Below are positions 23,459 to 30,000 of a stretch of 36,326 nucleotides of DNA, one piece after another. The stretch covers positions 1 to 36,326 of the forward strand of contig NZ_AQPH01000032.1 in the NCBI RefSeq assembly GCF_000442515.1. Direction: 5' to 3'. A model generated the notes under the pieces. That model worked only from the letters and a program-made list of their open reading frames with translations. It did not search any database and was not told the origin of the DNA. The first letter of the stretch is position 1. The number at the start of each line of letters is the position of its first letter. The position numbers and the translations under genes were made by a program. This DNA comes from Magnetospirillum fulvum MGU-K5 (GTDB lineage Bacteria > Pseudomonadota > Alphaproteobacteria > Rhodospirillales > Magnetospirillaceae).

Positions 23459-24334
23459 ATGCAAAGCCGGCTGATCTGGGATACGGACGGGCGCGATTGG
23501 CCCAACCGCCAGGCCAGCCGGTTTGTCCCTGCGGGTGGGATGGTCTGGCATGTCCAGCAGGCCGGAAGCGGCCCGGTGCTGTTCCTGATCCACGGCACCG
23601 GCGCCACCACCCATTCCTGGGCCGGTCTGTTCCCGCTGCTGGCCGAAAATTTCACCGTCATCGCTGCCGATATGCCCGGTCATGGTTTCACCACCCGACC
23701 GGCCCCGTCGCACATGTCGCTGCCCGGCATGGCGCGGTCGCATCATGCCTTGCTGCGGGCGTTGGGAATCGTGCCCTCCCTGGTGATCGGGCATTCGGCC
23801 GGAGCGGCAATCCTGGCCCGGATGTGTCTGGATGGGCTGATCGCGCCCAAGACCCTGATCAGCCTGGGCGGTGCCCTGTTGCCGCTCGACGGGCTGCCCG
23901 CGCGGATTTTCTCCCCGCTGGCTAAGATGATGGCCGCCCTGCCCCATCCGCCCTATCTGTTCGCGTTGCGCGCCCGCTATACCTCGATGGTCGATGATCT
24001 GATGAAGGGGACCGGCTCGGTGCTGGCCCCGGAAACCATCGAACTCTATCGCCGCCTCGGCATGTCGCCCGGCCATGTCGGCGCTGCCATCGCGATGATG
24101 GCCAATTGGGATCTAAAGCCGCTGCGGCGCGATCTGCCCCACCTGCGGGCCCATCTGATCCTCGCCACCGGCTCGAACGACCGCACCATCCCGCCGGTGA
24201 TGACCAAGAAGGTCAACGCCCTGGTGCCCGGTTCGGAAGTGGTGACGTTCGAGGGCTTGGGCCACCTCGCTCACGAGGAACGGCCCGACCTGATCGCCGA
24301 TCTGATCCGCCACGCCGCGGGCTTGCCGAAATAA
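23459..24334 (+). CDS. bchO: Alpha/beta hydrolase BchO (magnesium-chelatase-associated)
   Basis: A 291-residue alpha/beta hydrolase that accompanies bchI-bchD in photosynthetic bacteria. It is required for normal bacteriochlorophyll synthesis, but the reaction is not settled. The nucleophile elbow is GHSAG with S113, the oxyanion region is LIHGTGATTHSW (43-54), and the catalytic His lies in FEGLGHLAHEERPDLI near the C-terminus. The N-terminal DGRDWPNRQASRFVPAGGMVWH is typical of BchO. ATG 23459 follows the bchD stop by 2 bp with GGAAGGATGAGGGG just upstream. It is last in the bchIDO operon and is followed by palindromes from 24349 that may end transcription. Confidence 0.93.
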   Translation: MQSRLIWDTDGRDWPNRQASRFVPAGGMVWHVQQAGSGPVLFLIHGTGATTHSWAGLFPLLAENFTVIAADMPGHGFTTRPAPSHMSLPGMARSHHALLRALGIVPSLVIGHSAGAAILARMCLDGLIAPKTLISLGGALLPLDGLPARIFSPLAKMMAALPHPPYLFALRARYTSMVDDLMKGTGSVLAPETIELYRRLGMSPGHVGAAIAMMANWDLKPLRRDLPHLRAHLILATGSNDRTIPPVMTKKVNALVPGSEVVTFEGLGHLAHEERPDLIADLIRHAAGLPK

Positions 24335-24348
24335 CCTCATATCAATGG

Positions 24349-24465
24349 GCGGGCTCTGCCCGCACCCGCCAGGAGCCAGCGGCTCCTGGACCTGCTTAGG
24401 TCGGCTCAATCGCGGGGCGGCCGCCCCGCACGTAGAATGCCAGAGGCGACGGATGCGCCCCTGGC
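24349..24465. repeat. Palindrome cluster between bchO and amt
   Basis: Four consecutive hairpins lie in the convergent gap: GCGGGC-TCT-GCCCGC (24349-24363), CCAGGAGCC-AGC-GGCTCCTGG (24369-24389), the perfect 18-bp palindrome GCGGGGCGGCCGCCCCGC (24412-24429), and GCCAGAGGC/GCCCCTGGC (24439-24465, one mismatch). They probably act as bidirectional terminators and resemble the cluster at 5893-6000. None has a clear T-run. Confidence 0.55.
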
Positions 24466-24478
24466 AGACCAAATCCCC

Positions 24479-25753
24479 TTACCGCCGCAGGGCATTGCCC
24501 GCGTGGACCGACATCGCCAAAGCGTCGTCGTGAACCGACATCGTTTCTTCAGGATAGGCGCCGATCTGGTGGATGGCGAGATCGGCCCCGGAAAATTCCT
24601 GCTCGGGATCGAGGCGGATGCCGAACGCCGCCTTCAGCCCGCCATAGACGGCCAGGCCGCCAGCCAAACCGACGACGATGCCGGTGCCGGTGCCGACGAT
24701 CTGGGACATCAGGCTGACGCCCCCCATGCCGCCCAGCATCTCGGACCCGAACACGCCACAGGCGACGCCGCCCATCGCCCCGCACATCCCGTGCAGCGCC
24801 CAGACGCCCAGGACGTCGTCGATCTTCCATTTGACCTGACAGAGGGTGAACAGCCAGACGAAGCCCGCCCCGGCGATCCCTCCGGTAATCAGCGCGCCGA
24901 TCGGATGCATCACGTCGGACCCGGCACAGACGGCGACCAGACCGGCCAGCGCACCGTTATGGACGAAGCCGGGATCGTTACGACCGACCAGCAAAGCGGC
25001 CAGGATGCCGCCGACCATCGCCAACAGCGAGTTCAGCGCCACCAGCCCGGACACCTGGGCGATGGTCTGGGCGCTCATCACATTGAAGCCGAACCAGCCC
25101 ACCGACAAAATCCACGCCCCCAAAGCGAGGAAGGGGATGTTCGACGGCGGCACCGCGACCAGTCGCCCATCGGGGCGATAGCGGCCGAGACGCGCCCCCA
25201 GCACCAGCACTGCGGCCAGCCCGATCCAGCCGCCGACGGCATGAACCACCACCGACCCGGCGAAATCGTGGAACGGTGCCCCGAACAGGCTTTGCAACAA
25301 ATCCTGATAGCCGAAGCGGGTGCCCCACACCATGCCTTCGAAGGTCGGATAGACCAGCCCGACCAGGATCGCGGTGGCCATCAATTGGGTGTTGAACTTG
25401 GCCCGCTCGGCGATGCCGCCCGAGACGATCGCCGGAATCGCCGCCGCGAAGGTGGCGAGGAAGAAGAACTTGACCAGATCGAACCCCTGAGCGGCAAAGG
25501 CTCCCCCGCTTTTGCCCACCAGAACGTCCGCCCCGACCATGAAGGTGGTGCCATAGGCCACCGCATAGCCGACAAAGAAATAAGCCAGGGTCGAAACCGC
25601 GAAATCGGACAGGATTTTCACCAGGGCATTAACCTGATTCTTCCGCCGGACCGTTCCCACTTCCAAAAAGGCGAAGCCCGCATGCATCGCCAAAACCATC
25701 ACTGCCCCCAGCAGGACAAACAAGACGTCCACGCCCGTTTTCGCCGTCTCCAT
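24479..25753 (-). CDS. amt: Ammonium transporter Amt
   Basis: A 424-residue Amt/Mep/Rh channel for ammonium uptake in the inner membrane with about 11 helices. Family signatures are the DFAGSVVVHAVGGWIGLAAV segment carrying the first pore histidine, and ALHGMCGAMGGVACGVFG carrying the second. AAQGFDLVKFFFLATFAAA and the cytoplasmic tail after GLKAAFGIRLDPEQEFSGADL are also typical. ATG 25753 is chosen because GAGGA lies 6 nt upstream; another ATG at 25756 is too close to it. No glnK gene is adjacent in this window. A sigma54-type promoter and an IHF-like site lie upstream, implying nitrogen (NtrC) control. Confidence 0.94.
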   Translation of the reverse strand: METAKTGVDVLFVLLGAVMVLAMHAGFAFLEVGTVRRKNQVNALVKILSDFAVSTLAYFFVGYAVAYGTTFMVGADVLVGKSGGAFAAQGFDLVKFFFLATFAAAIPAIVSGGIAERAKFNTQLMATAILVGLVYPTFEGMVWGTRFGYQDLLQSLFGAPFHDFAGSVVVHAVGGWIGLAAVLVLGARLGRYRPDGRLVAVPPSNIPFLALGAWILSVGWFGFNVMSAQTIAQVSGLVALNSLLAMVGGILAALLVGRNDPGFVHNGALAGLVAVCAGSDVMHPIGALITGGIAGAGFVWLFTLCQVKWKIDDVLGVWALHGMCGAMGGVACGVFGSEMLGGMGGVSLMSQIVGTGTGIVVGLAGGLAVYGGLKAAFGIRLDPEQEFSGADLAIHQIGAYPEETMSVHDDALAMSVHAGNALRR

Positions 25754-25804
25754 CATCTTCCTCGTTCTATGATCCTCCCGCCGCAACGGCGGTACCGCCG
25801 GGCA

Positions 25805-25820
25805 AGCAATCCCCGCGCCA
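25805..25820 (-). promoter_or_regulatory. Sigma54 (-24/-12) promoter of amt
   Basis: On the minus strand TGGCGCGGGGATTGCT matches the sigma54 consensus TGGCAC-N5-TTGCW at all but one position, with the required GG-N10-GC. It would start transcription about 40 nt before the amt ATG, which fits nitrogen-limitation control of ammonium transporters. Confidence 0.72.
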
Positions 25821-25847
25821 CCTGGAACCGTGGGAAATACCTATATT

Positions 25848-25860
25848 TATCAGTTTATTA
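25848..25860. promoter_or_regulatory. IHF-like binding site upstream of amt
   Basis: TATCAGTTTATTA on the + strand matches WATCAR-N4-TTR exactly. It lies in an A/T-rich patch (25836-25864) about 28 bp upstream of the sigma54 -24 element, the usual place for IHF-assisted looping by NtrC. Confidence 0.5.
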
Positions 25861-25863
25861 ACT

Positions 25864-26014
25864 GACGCCCGAAAAACGGGCATACGACGTTTGATGTCGA
25901 ATTGAGCAAAACGGGGGAGGCAGATGCCTATTTGACGGGCAAGGGAAGAGATCCTCCCAGCACCCCGTCAGGCGATTGACCAAAGGGGGCGCATGCCGCG
26001 TCAGCGAAAGCGCT
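25864..26014. other. Intergenic region upstream of amt
   Basis: About 150 bp with no supported gene, between the amt promoter and the tRNA-Asp repeat unit. A small CCCG-AAAAA-CGGG hairpin (25868-25880) is present. It would be expected to hold NtrC enhancer sites, but I found no good TGCACC-N5-GGTGCA match. Confidence 0.35.
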
Positions 26015-26094
26015 GGATCACCAGGCCCCAAAACGGGACAAGCCGGACACCTGTTCCCGGGAGGGAGAGGGGTCCGGCTTGTGTCCGAGATCAA

Positions 26095-26171
26095 TGGCGC
26101 GAGTGACGGGGCTCGAACCCGCGACCTCCGGCGTGACAGGCCGGCGCTCTGACCAACTGAGCTACACCCGC
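26095..26171 (-). tRNA. tRNA-Asp (anticodon GTC), copy 1
   Basis: A 77-nt minus-strand tRNA with CCA encoded. The acceptor stem GCGGGTG pairs with CACTCGC (one G-T pair), the anticodon stem CCGGC/GCCGG encloses CTGTCAC with anticodon GTC, and the T arm is CGGGG/CCCCG-type around TTCGAGC. Promoter TTGCGC-N17-TATACA lies at 26183-26211. Confidence 0.95.
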
Positions 26172-26182
26172 GCGAGGTGGTG

Positions 26183-26211
26183 TGTATACCCAGGGGATCG
26201 GCCCGGCGCAA
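26183..26211 (-). promoter_or_regulatory. Promoter of tRNA-Asp copy 1
   Basis: Minus-strand TTGCGC (26206-26211) and TATACA (26183-26188) with 17-bp spacing, ending 11 bp before the mature tRNA. The same arrangement precedes copy 2. Confidence 0.6.
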
Positions 26212-26310
26212 GCCCAAATGGAGGCGGTGAGATCACCAGACCCCAGAACGGGACAAGCCGGACACCTGTTCCCGAGAGGAAGAGGAGTCCGGCTTGTGTC
26301 CGAGATAAAA

Positions 26311-26387
26311 TGGCGCGAGTGACGGGGCTCGAACCCGCGACCTCCGGCGTGACAGGCCGGCGCTCTGACCAACTGAGCTACACCCGC
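26311..26387 (-). tRNA. tRNA-Asp (anticodon GTC), copy 2
   Basis: Identical in sequence to the copy at 26095-26171, 77 nt with CCA encoded. It lies upstream of copy 1 in the direction of transcription and has its own promoter (26400-26428) and downstream hairpin, so both copies should be transcribed independently. Confidence 0.95.
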
Positions 26388-26399
26388 GCGAGGTGGGTG

Positions 26400-26428
26400 T
26401 GTATACCCATGGGATCGGCCCGGCGCAA
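26400..26428 (-). promoter_or_regulatory. Promoter of tRNA-Asp copy 2
   Basis: Minus-strand TTGCGC (26423-26428) and TATACA (26400-26405) with 17-bp spacing, the duplicated counterpart of the copy 1 promoter. Confidence 0.6.
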
Positions 26429-26496
26429 GCCCAAATCGCACATAGACCGAAAAAAGTGTAAGATTTTCGAAATCGGGATCGGACACAGGAAAAACG

Positions 26497-26679
26497 ATGG
26501 GCGAGATCGTCAATCTGAACCGGGCGCGCAAGAGCAAAGCCCGCGCAGAGAAGGAAGCCAAGGCCGCCGCCAACCGAATCGCGTTCGGCCTGCCCAAAGC
26601 CGAAAAGCAGGCGGCCCGGCGCGAACGCGAGCGCCAGACCCAGGATTTGGACGGCAAGAAGCTCGACCCCGACACTTAA
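26497..26679 (+). CDS. DUF4169 family protein
   Basis: A 60-residue, very basic, Ala/Arg/Lys-rich protein matching DUF4169, a short alphaproteobacterial family of unknown function. The conserved N-terminus is EIVNLNRARKSKARAEKEAK, followed by NRIAFGLPKAEKQ and a charged tail ending LDGKKLDPDT; most of it is likely a single long helix. ATG 26497 follows ACAGGAAAA at good spacing. Its stop overlaps the convergent Hpt gene stop (26676-26679). Confidence 0.85.
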   Translation: MGEIVNLNRARKSKARAEKEAKAAANRIAFGLPKAEKQAARRERERQTQDLDGKKLDPDT

Positions 26680-27080
26680 CCTCCGTCGATCCCGGCCAGC
26701 AACGCGTCCCCCGCCGCCCCGCCCGTACCGGATATCCGTTCGCGGATCACCCGACCGATCGCCGCGACCAGAGCGGCAAGGCGGACATGCCGATCGCTCC
26801 CCACTCCATCCGCCCTCGCCGCCTCGATCTCGCGGCAGAGACGGTTGCCAAGATCGCTGACCAGCTGATAGTCAAAGGTCGCCGCCTGCCCTTTCATATC
26901 GTGGGCGATCTGGAACAGGCGGCGCAGCGCGGCACCCTCCGGGTCCGGAGTGGTGGCGCAGGCGGCCCAGGCGGCGTCGAGCCGGGCATAATCGGCTTCG
27001 GCCCACTCTATATATCTGTGTTGAATCGCGGCGAGCGCGGCCTCGGCCCGTTTAAGGGCGTCGGGATCGAGTGTCGCCAT
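26676..27080 (-). CDS. Hpt domain-containing protein
   Basis: A 134-residue, mostly helical protein with a histidine phosphotransfer motif: H60 in FQIAHDMKGQAATFDYQLVS, matching the Hpt consensus AHxLKG. Hpt proteins pass phosphate between receiver domains in multistep phosphorelays. It stands alone, without an adjacent kinase or receiver gene, so its partner is elsewhere; a PAS-PAS-GGDEF gene starts some 260 bp away on the other strand. ATG 27080 is preceded by GGGAGCGGAG. The N-terminal helix LDPDALKRAEAALAAIQHRY may be for dimerisation. Partner unknown. Confidence 0.82.
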   Translation of the reverse strand: MATLDPDALKRAEAALAAIQHRYIEWAEADYARLDAAWAACATTPDPEGAALRRLFQIAHDMKGQAATFDYQLVSDLGNRLCREIEAARADGVGSDRHVRLAALVAAIGRVIRERISGTGGAAGDALLAGIDGG

Positions 27081-27123
27081 TGCAAATCTCCGCTCCCTTC
27101 GGCATCAACCGGCGGCGGAGCCC

Positions 27124-27151
27124 TTGCCATCGGCGGTTAAACGCCTTAGAA
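27124..27151 (+). promoter_or_regulatory. Candidate promoter of tRNA-Pro
   Basis: TTGCCA (27124-27129) and TTAGAA (27146-27151) with 16-bp spacing, ending 11 bp before the tRNA. Confidence 0.35.
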
Positions 27152-27162
27152 CCACTATGGAT

Positions 27163-27239
27163 CGGGGAGTAGCTCAGCCTGGTAGAGCATGGCGTTTGGG
27201 ACGCCAGGGCCGCAAGTTCGAATCTTGTCTCCCCGACCA
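27163..27239 (+). tRNA. tRNA-Pro (anticodon TGG)
   Basis: A 77-nt cloverleaf with CCA encoded. The acceptor stem CGGGGAG pairs with CTCCCCG (discriminator A), the D arm has GCTCAGCCTGGTAGAGC, and the anticodon stem TGGCG/CGCCA encloses TTTGGGA with anticodon TGG. The T loop is TTCGAAT. Confidence 0.95.
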
Positions 27240-27343
27240 ATTCCCGCCCCCTGCGCCGGGTGCGGGCACTCTCTGCTTCGGCTTTGCATGTTACGCATGG
27301 ATCTGTCCGACAGTTCCCCTTCCCGGTAGTCCTGGTGAAGCCC

Positions 27344-28645
27344 GTGTGTTCCTCTCCCACGACCACCCGCCCTCACACCCGATCAGACTCTGAGTTGCTT
27401 GATCTCGTTTCGGTTCTGATCTGCATCATCCGGGATGGCGAGGTCGAGTTCATCAACCGTGCCGGTGTACGGATGCTGGGGCTGCCTTCGCTTGAAGCGG
27501 CGGTGGGAGCCGCTTTCGTCGATTTCCTCGAAGACGATTACCGTGAACTGGCCGAAAGCTCGGGCTGGGCCCTGCTGGCCGAAGAGGATTTCCTGCCGCT
27601 GCGGATGAAGCGGGCTGGAGCGATCCTGTTCGAAGCGGAAATGCGGGTTCGCCACCTGCCCGGCGAGGCCGAGTGTTTTTTGATCGAAGCCCGCGACATT
27701 TCACGCTTCGTCCGCTCGGCCGAGGCCCTGCGCGAGCGCGAGGAGCGCTTGCAGGGCGTGCTGCATTCGGTGGCCGAGGGAATCGTCACCGTCAACGAAC
27801 ATGGCGTGATCGAGGCCGCCAACCCCGCCTTTGGCCAGATCTTCCGCACTGCGGCTCCGTCCCTGATCGGCCTGCCGCTCGGACGCCTGCTGATCGACCC
27901 CGACGACGACAGCGACCCCAGAGGCGATACGGCGGTGCAGGGGCTGCCGCTGGTGCCCAACGGCCGCACCGTCGAGGCGCAGGGCCGCCGCACCGATGGC
28001 AGTCTGTTTCCGCTGGAATTGTCCCTAAGCGAACTGCGCCATGGCAAGGGCCGTCTGTTTACCGGAATTGTCCGCGACATTTCCGAGCGCAAGGAAAACG
28101 AGGACCGGATCAACCGTCTGGCCCATCACGACACCTTGACCGGCCTGCCCAACCGCAACCTTCTCAAAGATCGGATCAATCACGCCCTGGCCCGGATGCG
28201 ACGTCATGGCGGGCAGATCGCGGTGCTGTATGTCGATCTCGACCGCTTCAAGCCGATCAACGACAATCTGGGCCACGAAGCGGGCGACGCGGTGCTGCGC
28301 GAAGTGGCGGACCGCCTGTCGCTGTGCATTCGCGGTTCGGATACCGTGTCGCGGATCGGTGGCGATGAATTCGTTGTGGTGGTCGAGGAGATCAACCGCC
28401 TCGACGAAGCGGCAATGGTGGCGCGCAAAATCCTCGACGTCCTGGCCCCGCCGATCGTCCACGAGGGCCATGCCTGCTATGTCGGCGCGTCGATCGGTAT
28501 CGCCGTCTATCCGCTTGATGGCACCAGCATGGAAGATGTCTGCAAGGCAGCCGACATCGCAATGTACCGGGTCAAGAACACCGGCCGCAACGGATTTTGC
28601 TTTTATTCCGAGGATGTGCCGCTCGAGGAAATCGACTCTCCGTAA
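27344..28645 (+). CDS. PAS-PAS-GGDEF diguanylate cyclase
   Basis: A sensor diguanylate cyclase that would make cyclic di-GMP from two GTP. Two PAS domains come first: about 15-125 (ELLDLVSVLICIIRDGEVEF), then about 130-255 (RLQGVLHSVAEGIVTVNEHG, ending GIVRDISERKENE). The GGDEF domain follows (about 262-425), beginning HHDTLTGLPNRNLL. The active site is an intact GGDEF (339-343), with a product-inhibition site RGSD five residues upstream. No membrane helix or EAL domain is seen, so it is cytosolic. The start is uncertain: I chose GTG 27344, but the frame opens at GTG 27260, only 21 bp after tRNA-Pro. Confidence 0.9.
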   Translation: MCSSPTTTRPHTRSDSELLDLVSVLICIIRDGEVEFINRAGVRMLGLPSLEAAVGAAFVDFLEDDYRELAESSGWALLAEEDFLPLRMKRAGAILFEAEMRVRHLPGEAECFLIEARDISRFVRSAEALREREERLQGVLHSVAEGIVTVNEHGVIEAANPAFGQIFRTAAPSLIGLPLGRLLIDPDDDSDPRGDTAVQGLPLVPNGRTVEAQGRRTDGSLFPLELSLSELRHGKGRLFTGIVRDISERKENEDRINRLAHHDTLTGLPNRNLLKDRINHALARMRRHGGQIAVLYVDLDRFKPINDNLGHEAGDAVLREVADRLSLCIRGSDTVSRIGGDEFVVVVEEINRLDEAAMVARKILDVLAPPIVHEGHACYVGASIGIAVYPLDGTSMEDVCKAADIAMYRVKNTGRNGFCFYSEDVPLEEIDSP

Positions 28646-28669
28646 GCGGCACCCCTTAACCGACTCGGA

Positions 28670-28996
28670 TTAACGCGACAGTTCTTCATTCAACTGAGCG
28701 CGGGCCGTGTCCAGCAACAACGCTGCCTGGGTCCGCACGTCGGCCGCGGAAACCGCGACATTGCGGGCGGCCAGATCGTTGGCCACCTTGTCGGCGATAT
28801 CCTGGTCAGGCGTATCGATCGCCGCTTCGATTACGGTCAAGGCATAGGCGTTCGCCGCGTCGCCGGTCAGCCCCATCAGCTCGGCCGCCCACAGCCCGAC
28901 CAACTTGTCCCGCCGCATCAGGGTCTTGAAATCCATATCCTGGTCCAGGCGATACTTGGCCTCGAAGGCTTTCTCACGGTCATCGAAAGTGGTCAT
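28670..28996 (-). CDS. DUF1476 family protein (ATPase inhibitor zeta-type)
   Basis: A 108-residue helical protein of the DUF1476 family, which in Paracoccus and other alphaproteobacteria includes the zeta subunit that inhibits ATP hydrolysis by F1FO-ATP synthase. The diagnostic N-terminus is TTFDDREKAFEAKYRLDQDM, followed by RRDKLVGLWAAELMGLTGDAA and a C-terminal helical tail. It is convergent with the GGDEF gene, with 24 bp between stops. The inhibitory role in this organism is inferred; many homologues are not strong inhibitors. Confidence 0.9.
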   Translation of the reverse strand: MTTFDDREKAFEAKYRLDQDMDFKTLMRRDKLVGLWAAELMGLTGDAANAYALTVIEAAIDTPDQDIADKVANDLAARNVAVSAADVRTQAALLLDTARAQLNEELSR

Positions 28997-29125
28997 GACG
29001 GACGGCGGCTCCCTGAAATCTGTCGTTCGAAGACCGGAACACGCGCGATGCCAAGCCTGGCCGGCACCGCTCCCGGCGAGCGTGTTATAATCGGCTATCG
29101 CCTCTCCAGAAACGGATTTTTATGC

Positions 29126-29860
29126 ATGTGCACTCTGGTCCTGCTACATCGCCCCGGTCAGACGTGGCCTTTGATCGCCGCTTCGAACCGTGACGAGATG
29201 CAAGATCGGCCCGCGCGGGGGCCCGGACGGTGGTGGGACGACCGCCCCGAAACCCTGGCGGGCCAGGATATCCTGGCCGGTGGATCGTGGCTGGGGATCA
29301 ACGATTTTGGCGTGATGGCGGCGATTCTGAACCGCGCCGGAACGCTTGGCCCGCTCGCCTCCAAGCGTTCACGCGGGGAATTGGTGCTGGAGGCGCTCGA
29401 CCATGCCGACGCCGATCAGGCGGCACTGGCGCTGTCCGGACTCGCCGCCGGATCGTACCGGCCGTTCAATCTGGTGATCGCCGACAACAGCACCGCCTTC
29501 TGGCTGCGCAACGATGGCCGCCGGGTGGTGTCGCATCGAATTCCGCCCGGCCTGCACATGCTGACCGAACTGGACCTCGACGACCGCGCCAGCGCACGGA
29601 TCGACAGCTATCTCGACCGCTTCCACGCCGCCCCGGTGCCCGACCCGGACCGCGGAGCGTGGGAGGGCTGGACGACAATGCTGTGTGAGAGCACCGAGAC
29701 CGGCGACGAAACCTCAATGTGCTTTTCTCGCCCCGACGGGTTCGGCACCGTGTCGAGTTCACTGATCGCCCTGCCCGCTCCCGGACTCGAGGCCGATCCG
29801 GTCTGGACTTTCGCCGCCGGGCGCCCTGACCGCACCCGGTTCGAGCCGGTGGTGTTTTAA
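29126..29860 (+). CDS. NRDE family protein (TANGO2-like)
   Basis: A 244-residue protein of the NRDE/TANGO2 family. It starts MCTLVLLHRPG with the conserved Cys2 and has the namesake motif AASNRDEMQDRPARGPG (about 18-34), then GGSWLGINDFGVMAAILNR (about 51-69). Eukaryotic TANGO2 relatives have been tied to heme trafficking and lipid homeostasis, but the bacterial role is not established. ATG 29126 is chosen because it places Cys at position 2; an upstream extension to 29048 has no similarity. The stop codon lies inside a 13-bp inverted repeat that opens a palindromic element (29854-30000). Confidence 0.88.
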   Translation: MCTLVLLHRPGQTWPLIAASNRDEMQDRPARGPGRWWDDRPETLAGQDILAGGSWLGINDFGVMAAILNRAGTLGPLASKRSRGELVLEALDHADADQAALALSGLAAGSYRPFNLVIADNSTAFWLRNDGRRVVSHRIPPGLHMLTELDLDDRASARIDSYLDRFHAAPVPDPDRGAWEGWTTMLCESTETGDETSMCFSRPDGFGTVSSSLIALPAPGLEADPVWTFAAGRPDRTRFEPVVF

Positions 29861-30000
29861 AGCGTTTAGCGTCACATTTGACACCAAACGCTTTAAAAAT
29901 TGTATGCCCCTCGTCGGGCGAAAACCTTCGGTTTTCTTGGCCGCTCGCTCAATGCTCGCCTAAGCAATGTGCGCCGGATCAAACGCGCATTGCTTTAAAC
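29854..30000. mobile_element. Candidate miniature inverted-repeat element
   Basis: A 147-bp block bounded by GTTTTAAAGC at the left and GCTTTAAAC at the right (imperfect terminal inverted repeats). Inside are a perfect 13-bp inverted repeat TTTTAAAGCGTTT / AAACGCTTTAAAA (29855-29867 and 29886-29898) with an inner GTCA-CATT-TGAC hairpin, a GAAAACC-TTC-GGTTTTC hairpin near 29920, and AAGCAATGTGCG / CGCGCATTGCTT (29962-29973 and 29984-29995, one mismatch). It encodes no protein. Both flanking genes take their stop codons from its ends. It may instead be a bidirectional terminator array. Confidence 0.4.

Larger units (their letters stand above)
26016..26436. repeat. Tandem duplication carrying tRNA-Asp, promoter and hairpin
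   Basis: Two near-identical units of about 205 bp (26016-26219 and 26231-26436), offset by 216 bp, each contain a tRNA-Asp, its promoter and a downstream 10-bp inverted repeat (CAAGCCGGAC/GTCCGGCTTG on the minus strand). The tRNA parts are identical; the flanks differ at scattered positions. Confidence 0.9.

Noticed and set aside
24437-25861. 474-codon open frame on the plus strand over amt
   Set aside because: Shadow of amt; rich in Gln/His/Asp/Arg with no hydrophobic core.
26095-26387. tRNA-Val as the identity of the two tRNAs
   Set aside because: On the minus strand the 7-nt anticodon loop is CTGTCAC, giving anticodon GTC (Asp). GAC, the Val anticodon, appears only when the opposite strand is read.
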